A stretch of 64,000 bases of DNA from assembly GCA_027919835.1 (NCBI GenBank), contig JANVFP010000013.1, forward strand, positions 310,001 to 374,000, in the 5' to 3' direction. Below, one piece after another: positions 45,201 to 56,960 of the stretch (position 1 is its first letter; each line of letters starts with the position of its first letter). The position numbers and the translations under genes were made by a program. The notes under the pieces were generated by a model. That model was given only the letters and a program-made list of their open reading frames with translations, was not told where the DNA came from and did no database searches. The stretch is from Lentinula raphanica (taxonomy: Eukaryota > Basidiomycota > Agaricomycetes > Agaricales > Omphalotaceae).

Positions 45201-47301
45201 CTGGCTCCCCGCACACGCTCCCTCACCAGCGCTACCCCAGATTCTGTTCCTTCAGTCGCAGCCTCATCGTCCTTGTCCTCATTACCTTTGCTGTCCAAGA
45301 CTCCCCAGTCGAAAACTCCAGTTGACAATCCCAGCACACCGGATTCCGATAACGAGTCCTCGCCTGACGCCCCACACGAATCAGACACCTTATCTTCTGA
45401 CGACGATTCCATCATGTCCAACCGTCTTAGCACCAACGGTCGTATCGACTATGGCAATGGTAAAAGTAACGGTCCTCTTGTTAAACAGAAAGCCCTGTTC
45501 GACATCTTCGACTACACAGATCTCAGAGATTCCATCGAGGATTATGCGAAACAGAACAAGATCACTGCTCCTTCCGATGTCCGCGAACTCTGGCGCAAGG
45601 CGTGGAGAGATTTCAAGGAGGATCGGATGTGGTTTCGCATGCACAAGGACCGTCACGATCAGCTCTCTAACTTTGAATTTGACACCCTCCTTCATAGTCA
45701 CTTCTTGGGTGCTCTCTGGCCCAGCGACGTCGCTCTTCTTCGTTCTCGCTCTCACATGAAACCTACTGGTTCGGGTGCTTTCGCAGACTACGCTGGTGAG
45801 GTCCAGACCCTCAACTGCGAACTCGAGGGCACGAACTACTTCTATGACAACAAACAGTTACTCGCGCTGCTGTCTGACGGCCTCATTAAAGCCTTCCGCG
45901 AGGATCTCGTGTACGAGAAACTCGAGATGACCCCCACTACCGATCTCGACGTCTGGGTGACGAGTGTCATTGACTTCGAGACTAGATCGAAGTGGCGGCA
46001 TCCCAAACCTACCAGTTCTAATAACAACGCCCCTCTCTCGAATTCTTCTTCTTACAACTCTGCCTCTTCATCATCTAATAACTCTCGTTATCCTGCACGT
46101 CCGAACACCGGTCCTATATCGGTTGAGGAGATCAACGCCTTAGTTCAGAGGTCAAAGTCTGGCAAGGCCCCTCACTACGCTGGTCGTCTGTCCGAAAGCG
46201 ACAAGCGACTGCTGGATCTCATCGAGGCCTGCTATCATTGTCGTACAGGTTGGGCGGGTCATCGCTCCACAGATCCTGCTTGCCCTGGTATTCGTCTGGA
46301 GGTTCCTTACCGACCACCCACTAGACAGATGATGAATAAGGCCATCGAGATTCACAAGGCCAAGGGTTGTGCGATTACTTATAACGCGCTTCTCAAAGCT
46401 TTTCCTGAAACCCCGGTCGTGTCTTCTGTCTCTTCTCATGCGTCCCTGCCTGTCCTTGATGATCTTTCCGCTGTTGATTCTCTCCCACCTGTTCATTCTT
46501 ACTCTCACACTCACACACCTGTCACGGCCGCGGTAAATCCTTATGGGTCTTACCCCGTGTCGGCGGTGATTCCTGACTCTACCCTATATCACGAGCGTTC
46601 CTTGCGCTCTTATAGTGAACATTGTTCCTCCTTGTCATCTTCCTCTGTTTCTTCTTCTTCCACATCTGCGAAGCCTCCGCTTGCTGCCGTGGTTCCTCGT
46701 CGTGGTCGTTGGTCCGACTTTGTGGAGACAGACATCCTCGTCTCTGACAGTGAAGACGAACAGTCCTCGTCACCGGCGGCCACTCCTGTCGCGTCAGTCT
46801 CTGTTTTGCATCAACGATCCCTCACCGACTCTGCTCCTCCTGAGAAGCGTCGACGAAGCGACGAACATGGCGCTTCCATCCCTGTCTTCTCTGAATCGGT
46901 CACATCCGTCTCTGCTCCGGTTGCCTCAGTGTCTACTACCCCAAACACTTCCGTGGAGAAGGTAGACGACGTTGCTGCGAATCGGGTGAGTTCTGACATG
47001 CCCTTTTTCAAACCTCATCTCATCTGGCGCGCGCGCGTGTTGGGTTCTTCGGAATCCAACAGCCGCGAGGCTGACATGCTCATTGACAACGGGTGTCCTT
47101 TTGTTTTAATCGACACTAACATGGTTTCTTCTCTAGGCCTGAAATCTCGTCGTCTTCACATTCCGCGGGCCATGACCCTTGCAATGTCAGATGGCCAGCC
47201 CCAGGTTTTCACTGCCACACACTATTGTAAAGTTTCGCTGCGTGACCCCATGGACTGGTGGCGTTCTCGCACTGTCAGAGCATTGATACTTCCTTCCTTG
47301 T
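45201..47301 (+). pseudogene. gag: Chromovirus gag-protease, interrupted by a MITE
   Basis: A single long frame, apparently beginning CTG GCT CCC CGC at 45201; no ATG is present until about 45414. The helical capsid region includes FDIFDYTDLRDSIEDYAKQN and SHFLGALWPSDVALLRSRSH. A variant zinc knuckle reads CYHCRTGWAGHRSTDPAC. A Ser/Val-rich linker follows. The protease domain begins ADMLIDNGCPFVLIDTNMVS, with Asp-Asn-Gly at the active site. The frame breaks at LILPSL where the CACTA-like element sits, and it then ends inside that element at 47366. In the uninterrupted element this frame would continue straight into pol (CHPMILSLPFLS). It cannot make a normal polyprotein. Confidence 0.8.
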
Positions 47302-47870
47302 CACCGGGGGCAAAGTCCGTGTCACCTGAATTCAAGTGCTTTCGTGTCACTGTGAAACTCACATGAAACTCACCTGTCTGATCTGTGTACATTGTAACAT
47401 ACTCACAACATGTACATTTCGAGTTTGGGTAAATAATGAGCAATTGGCAGCTAGAAATACTGCAATAGTTCTTGATATATTACTGAGTACTTGGAGAATA
47501 ATACTGATCAGAATCTTCTAAAAATAAGAGCCAAGGAATGAAGAACAATCACTTCAGGATTGCTGGGTCATCTTGGAATTTTGGCAGGGACCCTTAACAT
47601 GTACCTGTGCCAAGTATCACTAAATTTTGTTAAATGCCTTAATGATCTTTTTTCATAGGCCAACTCATCCTGGTTATGCTTTTTTCTGAACTTTTTGAAA
47701 GCTAAAGCAAGTCCACTCAGCAGTTTTCACATAGAAAATGTCATTGTTGTATTGTTTACATGTAAGGATTGATAAGATAATCAGTGCCATTTGGCATGTG
47801 AGCTTCAAGGTGAGCTTCCCAGTGATGCGAAAGCACTTAATTTCAGGTGACATGGACTTTGCCCCCGGTG
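47302..47870. mobile_element. CACTA-like MITE inserted in chromovirus pol
   Basis: A 569 bp insert with terminal inverted repeats of about 65 bp, starting CACCGGGGGCAAAGTCC and ending with its inverse. The 3 bp TGT flanks both sides (47299-47301 and 47871-47873). Removing the insert and one TGT restores the open frame ..LILPSL-CHPMIL.., confirming the borders. CAC ends and a 3 bp duplication fit the CACTA superfamily. It has no coding capacity. Confidence 0.82.
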
Positions 47871-47873
47871 TGT

Positions 47874-50800
47874 GCCATCCTATGATTCTCAGTTTACCCT
47901 TTCTCTCACATAATTCTCTGGTCATAGATTACTCTTCGCGTTCCATCTCTCCTAAGCACTCTTCCTTTGATCTTTTACACCCCGCTCCTCTGTTTGTGCC
48001 ACCTCCACCTCCCCCTCCCATTACCCCTTCTCTTCGTCGTGAACAAGAACAAGTTCAAGTTGAGGATATCTTGTTATGGAAGAAGCTTTTGTTCACTGAA
48101 TTAAAAGACTTTGTTCGAAAATATCCTGACCGTTTTCGTTCAGAACCTGTCGCGCCGTTTAACGTCGTCGCAGCAGTGAAAGCGCGAATTGAGCAGCTTG
48201 AGCTCATCGCCGCTCATGACAAACTCTCGCAGGAACTCAAGGACGAGTTTGCTGACGTCTTCGGTGACATTCCTCACATTGACGATCTCCCTACTGATAT
48301 CACTTGCAAGGTTAAGCTCAAGGCCGCTAATGTTACCCTTCAGACTCGTGGTTACGCGTCCCCGCGTAAATTCAAGGAAGCCTGGTCTATCCTCATTCAG
48401 AAACACCTCGACGCGGGTCGCATCCGCCCATCTTCTTCGTCATCATGCTCGCCTGCCTTTCTCATCCCAAAAGCCGATCCTACCGCTCTTCCTCGTTGGG
48501 TCAATGACTTTCGCAAACTGAATGCCAACACTGTCCCGGATCGTCATCCCTTGCCACATATAGATGCTATTCTCGCGGATTGCGGGAAAGGTAAGATCTT
48601 CAGTAAAATGGATATGACTGACTCCTTCTTTCAGATGCGTATGGACCCAGATTCTGTTCCTTTGGTGGCGGTTCAAACTCCGCTGGGTATGTATGAATGG
48701 CTGGTTATGCCTCAGGGCCTTCGCAACGCGCCTGCGATTCAACAACGTCGTGTCACTCAAGCTCTTCGGCAATACATCGGTCGTTTCTGCCACGTATATC
48801 TGGACGACATAATTATCTGGTCGAATTCCATTGAAGAACATCACCGACATGTTTGTCTGATCCTGGAAGCCTTGCGACGCAACAAACTGTTTTGCAATGC
48901 CAAGAAGTGTTCCTTTTTCCAGACTGAACTTGATTTTTTAGGACATCACATCACCGCACACGGTATCGAGGCCCAGGAGGTTAAGTGCAAAGCTATACTT
49001 AACTACCCTACACCTACTTCTGCATCCGAAGTTCGAACCTTTCTTGGTATGGTTCGCTTTATAGCTGGCTATCTTCACAATCTAGCAGATTATACTGCTG
49101 CCCTCACGCCACTGACGAGCAAGGAATTTGATCGTCGCTTCCCGGCGTGGACGCAGGAACACGACGACGCCTTTCATGCGATCAAGGACTTGGTCGTTTC
49201 TCGTAGCGTGCTTACTACCATCGATCACGACAACCCTGGTAATAACAAACTGTTCCTCATTACTGACGCCAGCGATTTTAGGTCGGGTGGTGTTCTCATG
49301 TGGGGGGAGTCCTTGGATTCTGCCCGCCCCGTCTCGTTCGACTCCGCTCAATTCTCTAAGGCCGAGTTGAACTATCCCGTTCACGAAAAAGAACTTCTCG
49401 CTATCGTACGTTGTCTGTGCAAATGGCGTGCCGACTGCCTCGGAATGAAAGTTCACGTCTTGACCGATCACCGAACCTTGGAGAACTTTGATTCTCAGAA
49501 AGAGCTAAGTTGTCGTCAACTTTGTTGGCAAGAACAACTTAGTCAGTTTGAATTAGAAATCGCGTACATCAAGGGAGAGGACAACCCCGCCGCAGACGCA
49601 CTCAGTCGTATACGATGTGGTGCTCTTCCTTCTGATCCCGAAAATCAAACCTCCCCGGTTACAGTGGAGTCTGCACTGGCTGCCGAGGAGGAAGACATCG
49701 ACGTCTCCGCTTGGAAAACTAATCCGTTTCTCTGTGCTTCTGTCCTTAGTCTCGCTGCTGATGCCTCCTTGCTCCGACAGATCAAGGCAGGGTATGACAA
49801 AGACGACTTCATCGACAAGATTGTTCACGGCGGTTCCCTGGTTCCTGGAGTAACACGAACGGACGGTCTGTGGTATGTCCACGGTCGTCTTTATGTTCCA
49901 AACGTCGGGTCTATTCGAGAAGATTTGTTTCACCTCGCTCACGATACCTGTGGCCATTTTGGCGCAGATAAAACTTATGCCCTCCTTTCAGATTCCTTTT
50001 ATTGGCCCTTGATGCGCACAAATTTGTACAAGAAATACATTCCGGCTTGCGAGCCTTGCCAGCGCAACAAGGACCGCACGTCCAAAACTTCAAAAGGCCC
50101 CTTGCACCCCCTCCCGGTTCCCGACGCACGAGGAGACAGCGTTGCCATTGATTTCATCGGCCCTTTGCCCAAAGACGATGGCTTTAACTGTATAGTCTCA
50201 ATGACGGATCGTCTTGGTTCCGACCTCAAGATTGTTCCTTCTCGTCTCGACATCACTGCCAAGGACTTTGCGCGATTCTTCGACACTTGGTATTGCGACA
50301 ACGGTCTCCCTCTCGAGATTGTCCGCGACCGCGACAAGCTTTTCGTCTCTCAGTTTTGGCAAGCCTTCACGAAACTCTCAGGGGTCTGGCTCGCGATGTC
50401 ATCTGCGTACCACCCAGAAACCGACGGCTCGAGTGAACGCTCGAACAAGACAATCAACCAATGTCTTCATTTCTGCGTGGAGCGCAATCAGAAGGGCTGG
50501 TCCAAGGCGCTCCCGAAGGTTCGTTTCGATATCATGAATTCTCTCAACGCTTCTACAGGTCTTTCTATGTTTCAACTCCGACATGGTCATTCTCCCCGGG
50601 TTTTTCCTCCCTTGGTTTCGACTCCGGGACAGTCCGTTGACCCTTCGTCTTTGGCTGAAGACGCCGCGCACCTTATCGAATCCTTCAAGTCCATTGAGCT
50701 AGGAGCTCGTGACGCTCTCACCCTCGCCAAGGTTGTCCAAGCTTATCATGCGGATAAACACCGAGGTCCCTGCGAGATCTTTGAGGTTGGGGACCGCGTC

Positions 50801-51268
50801 TGGCTTACGACATGGCATCGGCGGGATACTTATAAGAAGTCTGGAGAATTCCGCGCGACTAAGTTCTTTCCTCGCTTCGATGGTCCTTACAAAGTTACGC
50901 AAGCTCACCCCGAGTCGAGTTTTTACACTCTTGACCTCCCTTCTCACACCAAGGTGTTCCCATCTTACCACGTCAAGCATCTCAAGCGTTATGTTCCAAA
51001 TGACCCTACGTTGTTCCCGTCACGCGAACTCGGCGCCCCTCCCTCAGCAATAGTTGACGGCCAAATCGAGTACCAGATCGACCGGATTTTGGACTCCCGT
51101 CGTCGCGGCCGCGGATGGCAATTCTTGGTTCCCTGGGTAGCTCAGGCGCCCAGTGAGAATCGTTGGCTTTCATTCTCTGCATTAAAGGATTGCGAATGCC
51201 TGGACGTTTGGGTCTGCAATGGTGGCGATGGCCCTGAAGAACTTCTCTCATCGGTAACCGTTTCTTGA
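47874..51268 (+). pseudogene. pol: Chromovirus pol, 3' part separated by the MITE
   Basis: Open from the MITE border to 51268. Reverse transcriptase: VNDFRKLNANTVPDRHPLPH, MPQGLRNAPAIQQR and catalytic YLDD at about 48797-48808. RNase H: FLITDASDFRSGGVLMWGE. Integrase: zinc site HDTCGHFGADKT to CEPCQRNKD, then AIDFIGPLP, VRDRDKLFVSQFW and SSERSNKTINQ supplying D, D and E. The C-terminus ends in a chromodomain (ILDSRRRGRGWQFLVPWV, then APSENRWLSFSALKDC), which in this group targets insertion to marked chromatin. Compared with the next copy it lacks one residue in ARFFDTW. With its upstream part cut off, it is a pseudogene despite the long open frame. Confidence 0.88.
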
Positions 51269-51459
51269 ACTTCCCTTGTATCTGCAGAAAAAAAATTTTT
51301 CTTCGCACCACTGATTCCATTACATACTACCGCTATTTTTCGTCTGTTGCTCATTTCCTTACGTTCTCACCTACTTACGTCCTTCTTCCACCGTCTTCCA
51401 CTCACCTCTGATATCTCTCCTGGGTTTTACTTCTGTCAATGTTTTTAGACGGGTGGGAG
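51269..51459. other. Chromovirus 3' untranslated stretch
   Basis: About 190 bp between the pol stop and LTR B, ending in the purine tract GACGGGTGGGAG that primes plus-strand synthesis. No gene. Confidence 0.6.
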
Positions 51460-51694
51460 TGTAAACGCGCCCTACGCGCATTCACCTGAACTAGCTAGAC
51501 ATCCGTCACGCCCACGTGACATAGACTATATATAGTTCCCTTCTACGTACATCCAGTATCTTCTCTTCTTACTTCCTTACTTCCATCATCGCTGATACCT
51601 GTATCTTATTACTCTCGCGTATACGCTCAATCTTAACTGTGGTCTACTCAAGTATCGCATCTTCGTGAGTGTTCGCACACATAGTGCGCTTCCA
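51460..51694 (+). repeat. Chromovirus LTR B
   Basis: Starts TGTAAACGCGCCC after the tract GGGTGGGAG and carries the same TATA-like CTATATATAG. It serves as 3' LTR of copy 1 and sits directly before the truncated copy 2. It is more diverged from LTRs A and C than those are from each other. Confidence 0.78.
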
Positions 51695-51703
51695 CTTTTT
51701 TTC

Positions 51704-53940
51704 TGGGCATGGTTCGTTTCATCGCAGGCTACCTTCATAACCTGGCCGAATACACTGCGGCTCTTACACCTCTCACTCGAAAAGAATACGATCGTCGTTT
51801 CCCTGGTTGGACTCACGAACACGACGTTGCCTTTCAGGCGATCAAGGAGCTCGTTGTCTCTCGCAGCGTGCTCACGACTATTGATCACGATAACCCAGGT
51901 AACAACAAGTTGTTCCTCATTGACGCTAGTGACTATAGGTCTGGCGGCGTTTTGATGTGGGGTGAAACTCTCGACACAGCGCGTCCCGTCTCCTTTGATT
52001 CTGCTCAATTCTCGAAAGCCGAGCTCAATTATCCGGTGCACGAGAAGGAGCTTCTCGCTATCGTCCGGTGTTTGCGGAAGTGGAGGGCGGACTGCATTGG
52101 CATGAAGGTTCATGTCCTCACCGATCATCGTACGCTGGAGAACTTCTCCACGAAAAAAGAGCTAAGTCGTCGTCAGCTTCGTTGGCAAGAACAGCTGAGT
52201 CAGTTCGGATTAGAGATTGCATACATCAAGGGAGAGGATAATCCCGCTGCAGACGCGCTCAGTCGCATACGCTGTGGGGCTCTTCCTTCGGACCCTGAAA
52301 ACCAAACCCCTCCTGTAACTGTACAGTCGGCCCTCACCGCCGATGACGACGACGAAATTGACGTCTCCGCTTGGAAATCAAATCCCTTTCTCTGCGCCTC
52401 TGTCCTCAGCCTCGCTGCCGATGCTTCTCTACTTCGCCAGATCAAGTCCGGGTACGACAAGGACAATTTCATACACAAGATCGTCCACGGTGGTTCCTTG
52501 GTTCCAGGCATCTCCCATTCCAAAGGGCTCTGGTACGTTCATGGTCGACTGTATGTCCCCAACTCAGGCTCGATTCGAGAGGATCTCTTTCACCTCGCGC
52601 ATGACACTTGTGGTCATTTCGGTGCTGACAAAACATACTCCTTGCTCGCCGACTCCTTCTACTGGCCGTCTATGCGCACTCATCTTTATAAGAAGTACAT
52701 TCCCGCTTGTGAACCATGCCAACGCAACAAAGATCGGACCAGTAAAACCTCGAAAGGTTCTCTACATCCTCTTCCTGTCCCTGATGCTCGAGGGAACAGC
52801 GTAGCAATCGACTTCATTGGTCCCTTGCCGGAGGATGAAGGCTTTAATTGTATCATTACCATGACTGACCGTCTCGGTTCTGATTTGAAGATCGTCCCAT
52901 CCCGTCTTGATATCACCGCGGAGCAATTTGCTCGTGTTTTTTTTGACACTTGGTATTGCGACAACGGTCTCCCGTTGGAGATCGTGAGTGATAGAGATAA
53001 GTTGTTTGTTTCCAAATTTTGGCAGTCGTTTGCTAAGCTTTCTGGTGTCAGATTGGCTATGTCCTCAGCATACCATCCTGAGACCGACGGCTCTAGTGAG
53101 CGCTCTAACGAGACTATAAACCAATGTTTACGGTTCTACGTCGAACGCAACCAAAAAGGCTGGTCCCGTGCGCTGCCCAAGGTCCGGTTCGACATCATGA
53201 ACTCCCTCAATGCATCCACTGGCCTTTCCATGTTCCAGCTTCGTCACGGTCGTTCCCCTCGCGTATTTCCACCCCTGATCTCCGCTGACCTGGCCTCTTC
53301 TGACCCGTCCACTTCGGCTCAGGACGCCGCTGATCTCCTAGAATCTTTTCGCACTATCGAGCTCGCTGCCCGCGATGCCCTCACACTTGCAAAAGTCGTC
53401 CAAGCTTACCACGCAGACAAGCACCGTGGTCCTTGTGAGATTTTCGAGGTCAGGGACAAAGTTTGGCTCACTACTTGGCATCGTCGCGATTCTTACAAGA
53501 AGTCTGGGGAATTCCGCGCCGCCAAGTTCTTCCCTCATTTCGACGGTCCTTACACCATCTCACAGGCTCATCCTGAATCCAGTTTCTACACACTTGATTT
53601 GCCTTCTCATTCCCGTGTGTTTCCCTCTTATCATGTTGAACACCTGAAATGCTTCATAGCCAACGATGCTACCCTTTTCCCCTCCCGAGAACGCGGTACT
53701 CCTCCGTCTGCCATCGTGGATGGCCAGATTGAATACGAAGTGGACCGGATTCTTGACTCGCGCCGACGTGGCCGTGGATGGCAATTCCTCGTCCGCTGGG
53801 TCGCACAGGCCCCTAGTGAGGATCAATGGCTCTCTTACTCGGCACTGAAGGATTGCGCCTGTCTCGACGATTGGGTTCGCGCAGGCGGTGACGGACCTGC
53901 TGAACTGCTGTCCTCGGTCGACTCAATCTCCCGCACTTGA
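51704..53940 (+). pseudogene. pol: Chromovirus copy 2, 5'-truncated pol
   Basis: An open frame starting inside pol at GMVRFIAGYLHNLAEY, nine bases after LTR B, and running to the normal stop. It holds the RNase H domain, the integrase (HDTCGHFGADKT; AIDFIGPLP; VSDRDKLFVSKFW; SSERSNETINQ) and the chromodomain. LTR, leader, gag, protease and most of the reverse transcriptase are missing. The copy differs from copy 1 at many synonymous sites, so it is not a recent duplicate of it. It is closely related to the fragment at 44243-44329. Confidence 0.85.
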
Positions 53941-54053
53941 TTACTGACTCTCCGCCGCTGTGTACTAACGTTTTTGCTCAGATTTTTTTTCGCCTTGCCT
54001 CGCTCCCGCTGCTTCCCCTGCTGGGATACTCAATGTTTTTGGACGGGTGGGAG

Positions 54054-54285
54054 TGTAAATGCGCCCTACGCGCATTCACCTGAATTGCTAGACATAAGTC
54101 ACGCACACGTGACCATCACTATATATAGTTCTACTCTACGTACATCCAGGATTATTCCTTCTTCTTCTCGTACCATCACCTCTCTCTGATACCTGTACTT
54201 CATACGCTCGCGTACCTTTTCTCAATCTAACTGTGGTCTACTCAAGTATCGTGTCATCGTGAGTGTTTGCACTTATAGTGCGCTT
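54054..54285 (+). repeat. Chromovirus LTR C, 3' truncated
   Basis: Follows copy 2 after the tract ACGGGTGGGAG. Nearly identical to LTR A up to GTGCGCTT, where it is joined abruptly to a 108 bp piece (54287-54395) also found at 26128-26236. Confidence 0.75.
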
Positions 54286-54393
54286 CGAAATTTCGGGCAA
54301 TATGTATCTGCATGGGTACAGGTGGCAACTGGTACGTTTCGGTTCATATATTTTTCTCCCTTCGGAAGCTGAGGAGAGCGCAGAGCCCCGCAG

Positions 54394-56140
54394 GGTGCTG
54401 GTAGGTGGAAGGAGAGTGCCGATGCGGCATGATCGGCTTAGAACGTGGACCCCCCTGTGTTTCTCTTACAACAAAGAACATCTTTCTCTTCCAAAAAATA
54501 AAATGGGTGATCAATAGGTAATTAATGGGCAATCAATGGGTACTCAATGGGTACTCAGTGAATGCTCAATGGGTAGTCAATGGGAAATCAATGGGTGCTC
54601 AATGGGTAATCACTGGGTGCTCAATGGGTATGCAATGGGTAATCATTGGATCCTCAATGGGTGCTCAATGGGTACTCAGTGGGTGCTTAGTGGATGCTAG
54701 TTAGGAGACTGTTATGGGATTTTCAACACACTCTAGACATGTACTGAATGTTCCCTATAGCTGCCTGATCAGTGGGCATTGAACACCCATTGATCACCTA
54801 TTGATCACCTATTGAGTGCCCATTGAGCACCCATTGATTTCCCATTGACTATCCATTGAGCATTCACTGAGCACCCATTGAGCACCCCTCGAGTACCCAT
54901 TGACTACCCATTAATTACCCATTGATCACCTATTTTATTTTTTGGAAGAGAAGGATGTTCTTTGTTGTAAGAGAAACATGAAAAAATTTGATAACATTTA
55001 TGCCCAAAATTCTTTATACAATTCTTGGGTCTTTTACATAGATAAAGATGATTTGTTTTTAAGTTCATATCTTCAGAAAAAATGCACATTATTCCCAAGA
55101 TTTTTAAGGTCTTTTGTGCATGGTCCAGAATGTTATTTTCTTTTGTAGTATCATCCAAAAATTAGCTTGATAATGAAGTCTTTATTCCTTGTATGAATTA
55201 GACAGATAAAATATTCCTTTTCTGGACATAAATATATTGATTATTAATAACTACAGTCCTTATCACTTTCCTAATATATTTTGCTGTAATAATATGGGGT
55301 CAGCCATAGTGTAAGCTGAACAGAGGCATGAGAGTTCGAATGAGCGCTTATCCCTTTTGTATCTGAACTCTCATCGCCTCTGCATACACCGAGTCCATTT
55401 CTCATCGTGATGACTGAATTATCCACACCTTAAGGATGTTACTCCTCTGAAGATTTTCCGGCTCCGATCAGAACTCAGATGGGTTTTACAACCCAAAACC
55501 CTCCTGATTTGCCAGCATCACTATCCAGGACTCAGCCGACTCTTTCCCCATAGCAACCTTTGGACGCATCGAATAGAATTCATCCTATGTGGCGGGTGCA
55601 CTACGGTAGTATGCTAGGCTGAAGAAGGTATCGGTCAAGAATAGGTTGGTCTCTGATCTGAGTATGCAGAGCTGGGGGTATTATATCCCAGGATGCCCTC
55701 ATAGGTTGAACTGCAGAGGACTGGCTGTCAGGTGACAAAGGCACCCTTGATACAATTTTGGTTCCCGAATGAACTCAGAGTCCATGCGAACTCCACTCTT
55801 CGCATTTTGAGAATGTCTACTTGTTCTTGCACCTGAACCGTTCATTGATTTCTTCCCACACAAGCGATATTCTCAGGACTGCTACCGGTACTGGAAGGAA
55901 GTTCAAGAAGGTGGAGGGGGTGACAGCAAAGATGTCTTGGGAATGGGTCTTGACAGCAGTTAATATGGATGAGAGATATGGGCAGCCCTCTATCCCTCGG
56001 TCTTCATTACCCCAGCCTTCATTACCTCCAGCCTTCGTTACCCCCATCCTTCGTTATCCACTCATAAACCTGCATCGTTGTATGCTTCTCCCTTGGGCCC
56101 TTCTTGCCCGATTGCTCCTATGCCATCCTTTGCCTCCTGC
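54394..56140. repeat. Segmental duplication, copy 2
   Basis: Matches 23908-25687: right end of the hAT element, inverted 11 bp arrays, right half of the CACTA-type element ending GCCATAGTG at 55311, and the following 830 bp. It lacks three 11 bp units. It is preceded by a chromovirus LTR fragment plus the 108 bp piece, a different left neighbour from copy 1. Confidence 0.85.
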
Positions 56141-56539
56141 TCCCTCCCACCTGGTAGCAACGCTGCATTGGATGTGGTAAGAGGGGACATACAGTCACAA
56201 GCACAAGTCAGAGCACAGTCTACTTGTCGGTGCATCTCAGGTTGGAGGTGATCTTTATACCCCGACAAGAAAACGCTCGGGTTGATACTCCTCCACTACT
56301 GGGAATATCCCAACACTTGATAACTGCCCACTACACTGCTCGTTGTCGCTGAGTCGGTCCAAGCTCTAGATAAACCCTCAAAGTACACCAGTGGACTTCG
56401 GTGCACTGTCTACGGCCTCCTCTGGGAGCCGTTTGAAGTTGGCAGGTGATGGAAGGCGGGCAGGGAAAAGAGAAGTGGAGGGCACATCAGGGTGGTATAC
56501 TCGCTAACATACACATATGCGCAAAGGCGAATAAAAGGG
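56141..56539. other. Unrecognised non-coding stretch
   Basis: About 400 bp after the end of the duplication. No reading frame with family resemblance, repeat or RNA gene was seen. Confidence 0.35.
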
Positions 56540-56960
56540 ATTCAAAAAAGAAAAAAAAACAGAGAAACACAATGGATAACAGGGAACATGATGAATAACG
56601 GGGAATCACAGTGGACAACGGGAAATCGCAACAGACAATGAGGAATTGCAAGCGTATAACAGGAAATTGCAGCGTACAACGGGGAATCGCAACAGGCAAT
56701 GGGGAATCGCAACGGACAACAGGAAATCGCAATGGACCACGGGAATCACAATGGACCACGGGAATCGCAATGGACAAAGGAAATCGCAATGAACAATGAG
56801 GAATTGCAATGGACAACCAGAATCGCTATGGACAGAGAGAATCACAACAGATAGGAGACGCAGCGGATAGCGGGGAAATGTGACGGATAATGGGAATCAC
56901 AACGAATAGTGGGAATCACAATGGATAACAGGGAAACACCATAGATGACGAGGGACCAAA
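56540..56960 (+). repeat. Degenerate minisatellite
   Basis: Some 20 imperfect copies of a unit of about 18-20 bp, roughly GGGAATCGCAATGGACAAC, with changes such as GGAAATCGCAACAGACAAT. Both strands give apparent reading frames only because the repeat lacks stops. Confidence 0.8.

Larger units (their letters stand above)
44442..51694 (+). mobile_element. Chromovirus (Ty3-type) copy 1, interrupted
   Basis: LTR A, a gag-protease frame, a pol frame ending in a chromodomain, and LTR B. Reverse transcriptase, RNase H and integrase follow in Ty3 order. The coding region is broken by a 569 bp CACTA-like insertion at 47302-47870. No TGG-type primer-binding site is evident after LTR A; a non-tRNA priming mode, as in some fungal chromoviruses, is possible but unproven. 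Confidence 0.85.

Noticed and set aside
56487..56845. Repetitive reading frames on both strands with His/Cys/Pro-like repeats
   Set aside because: They are by-products of a stop-free minisatellite, not genes.
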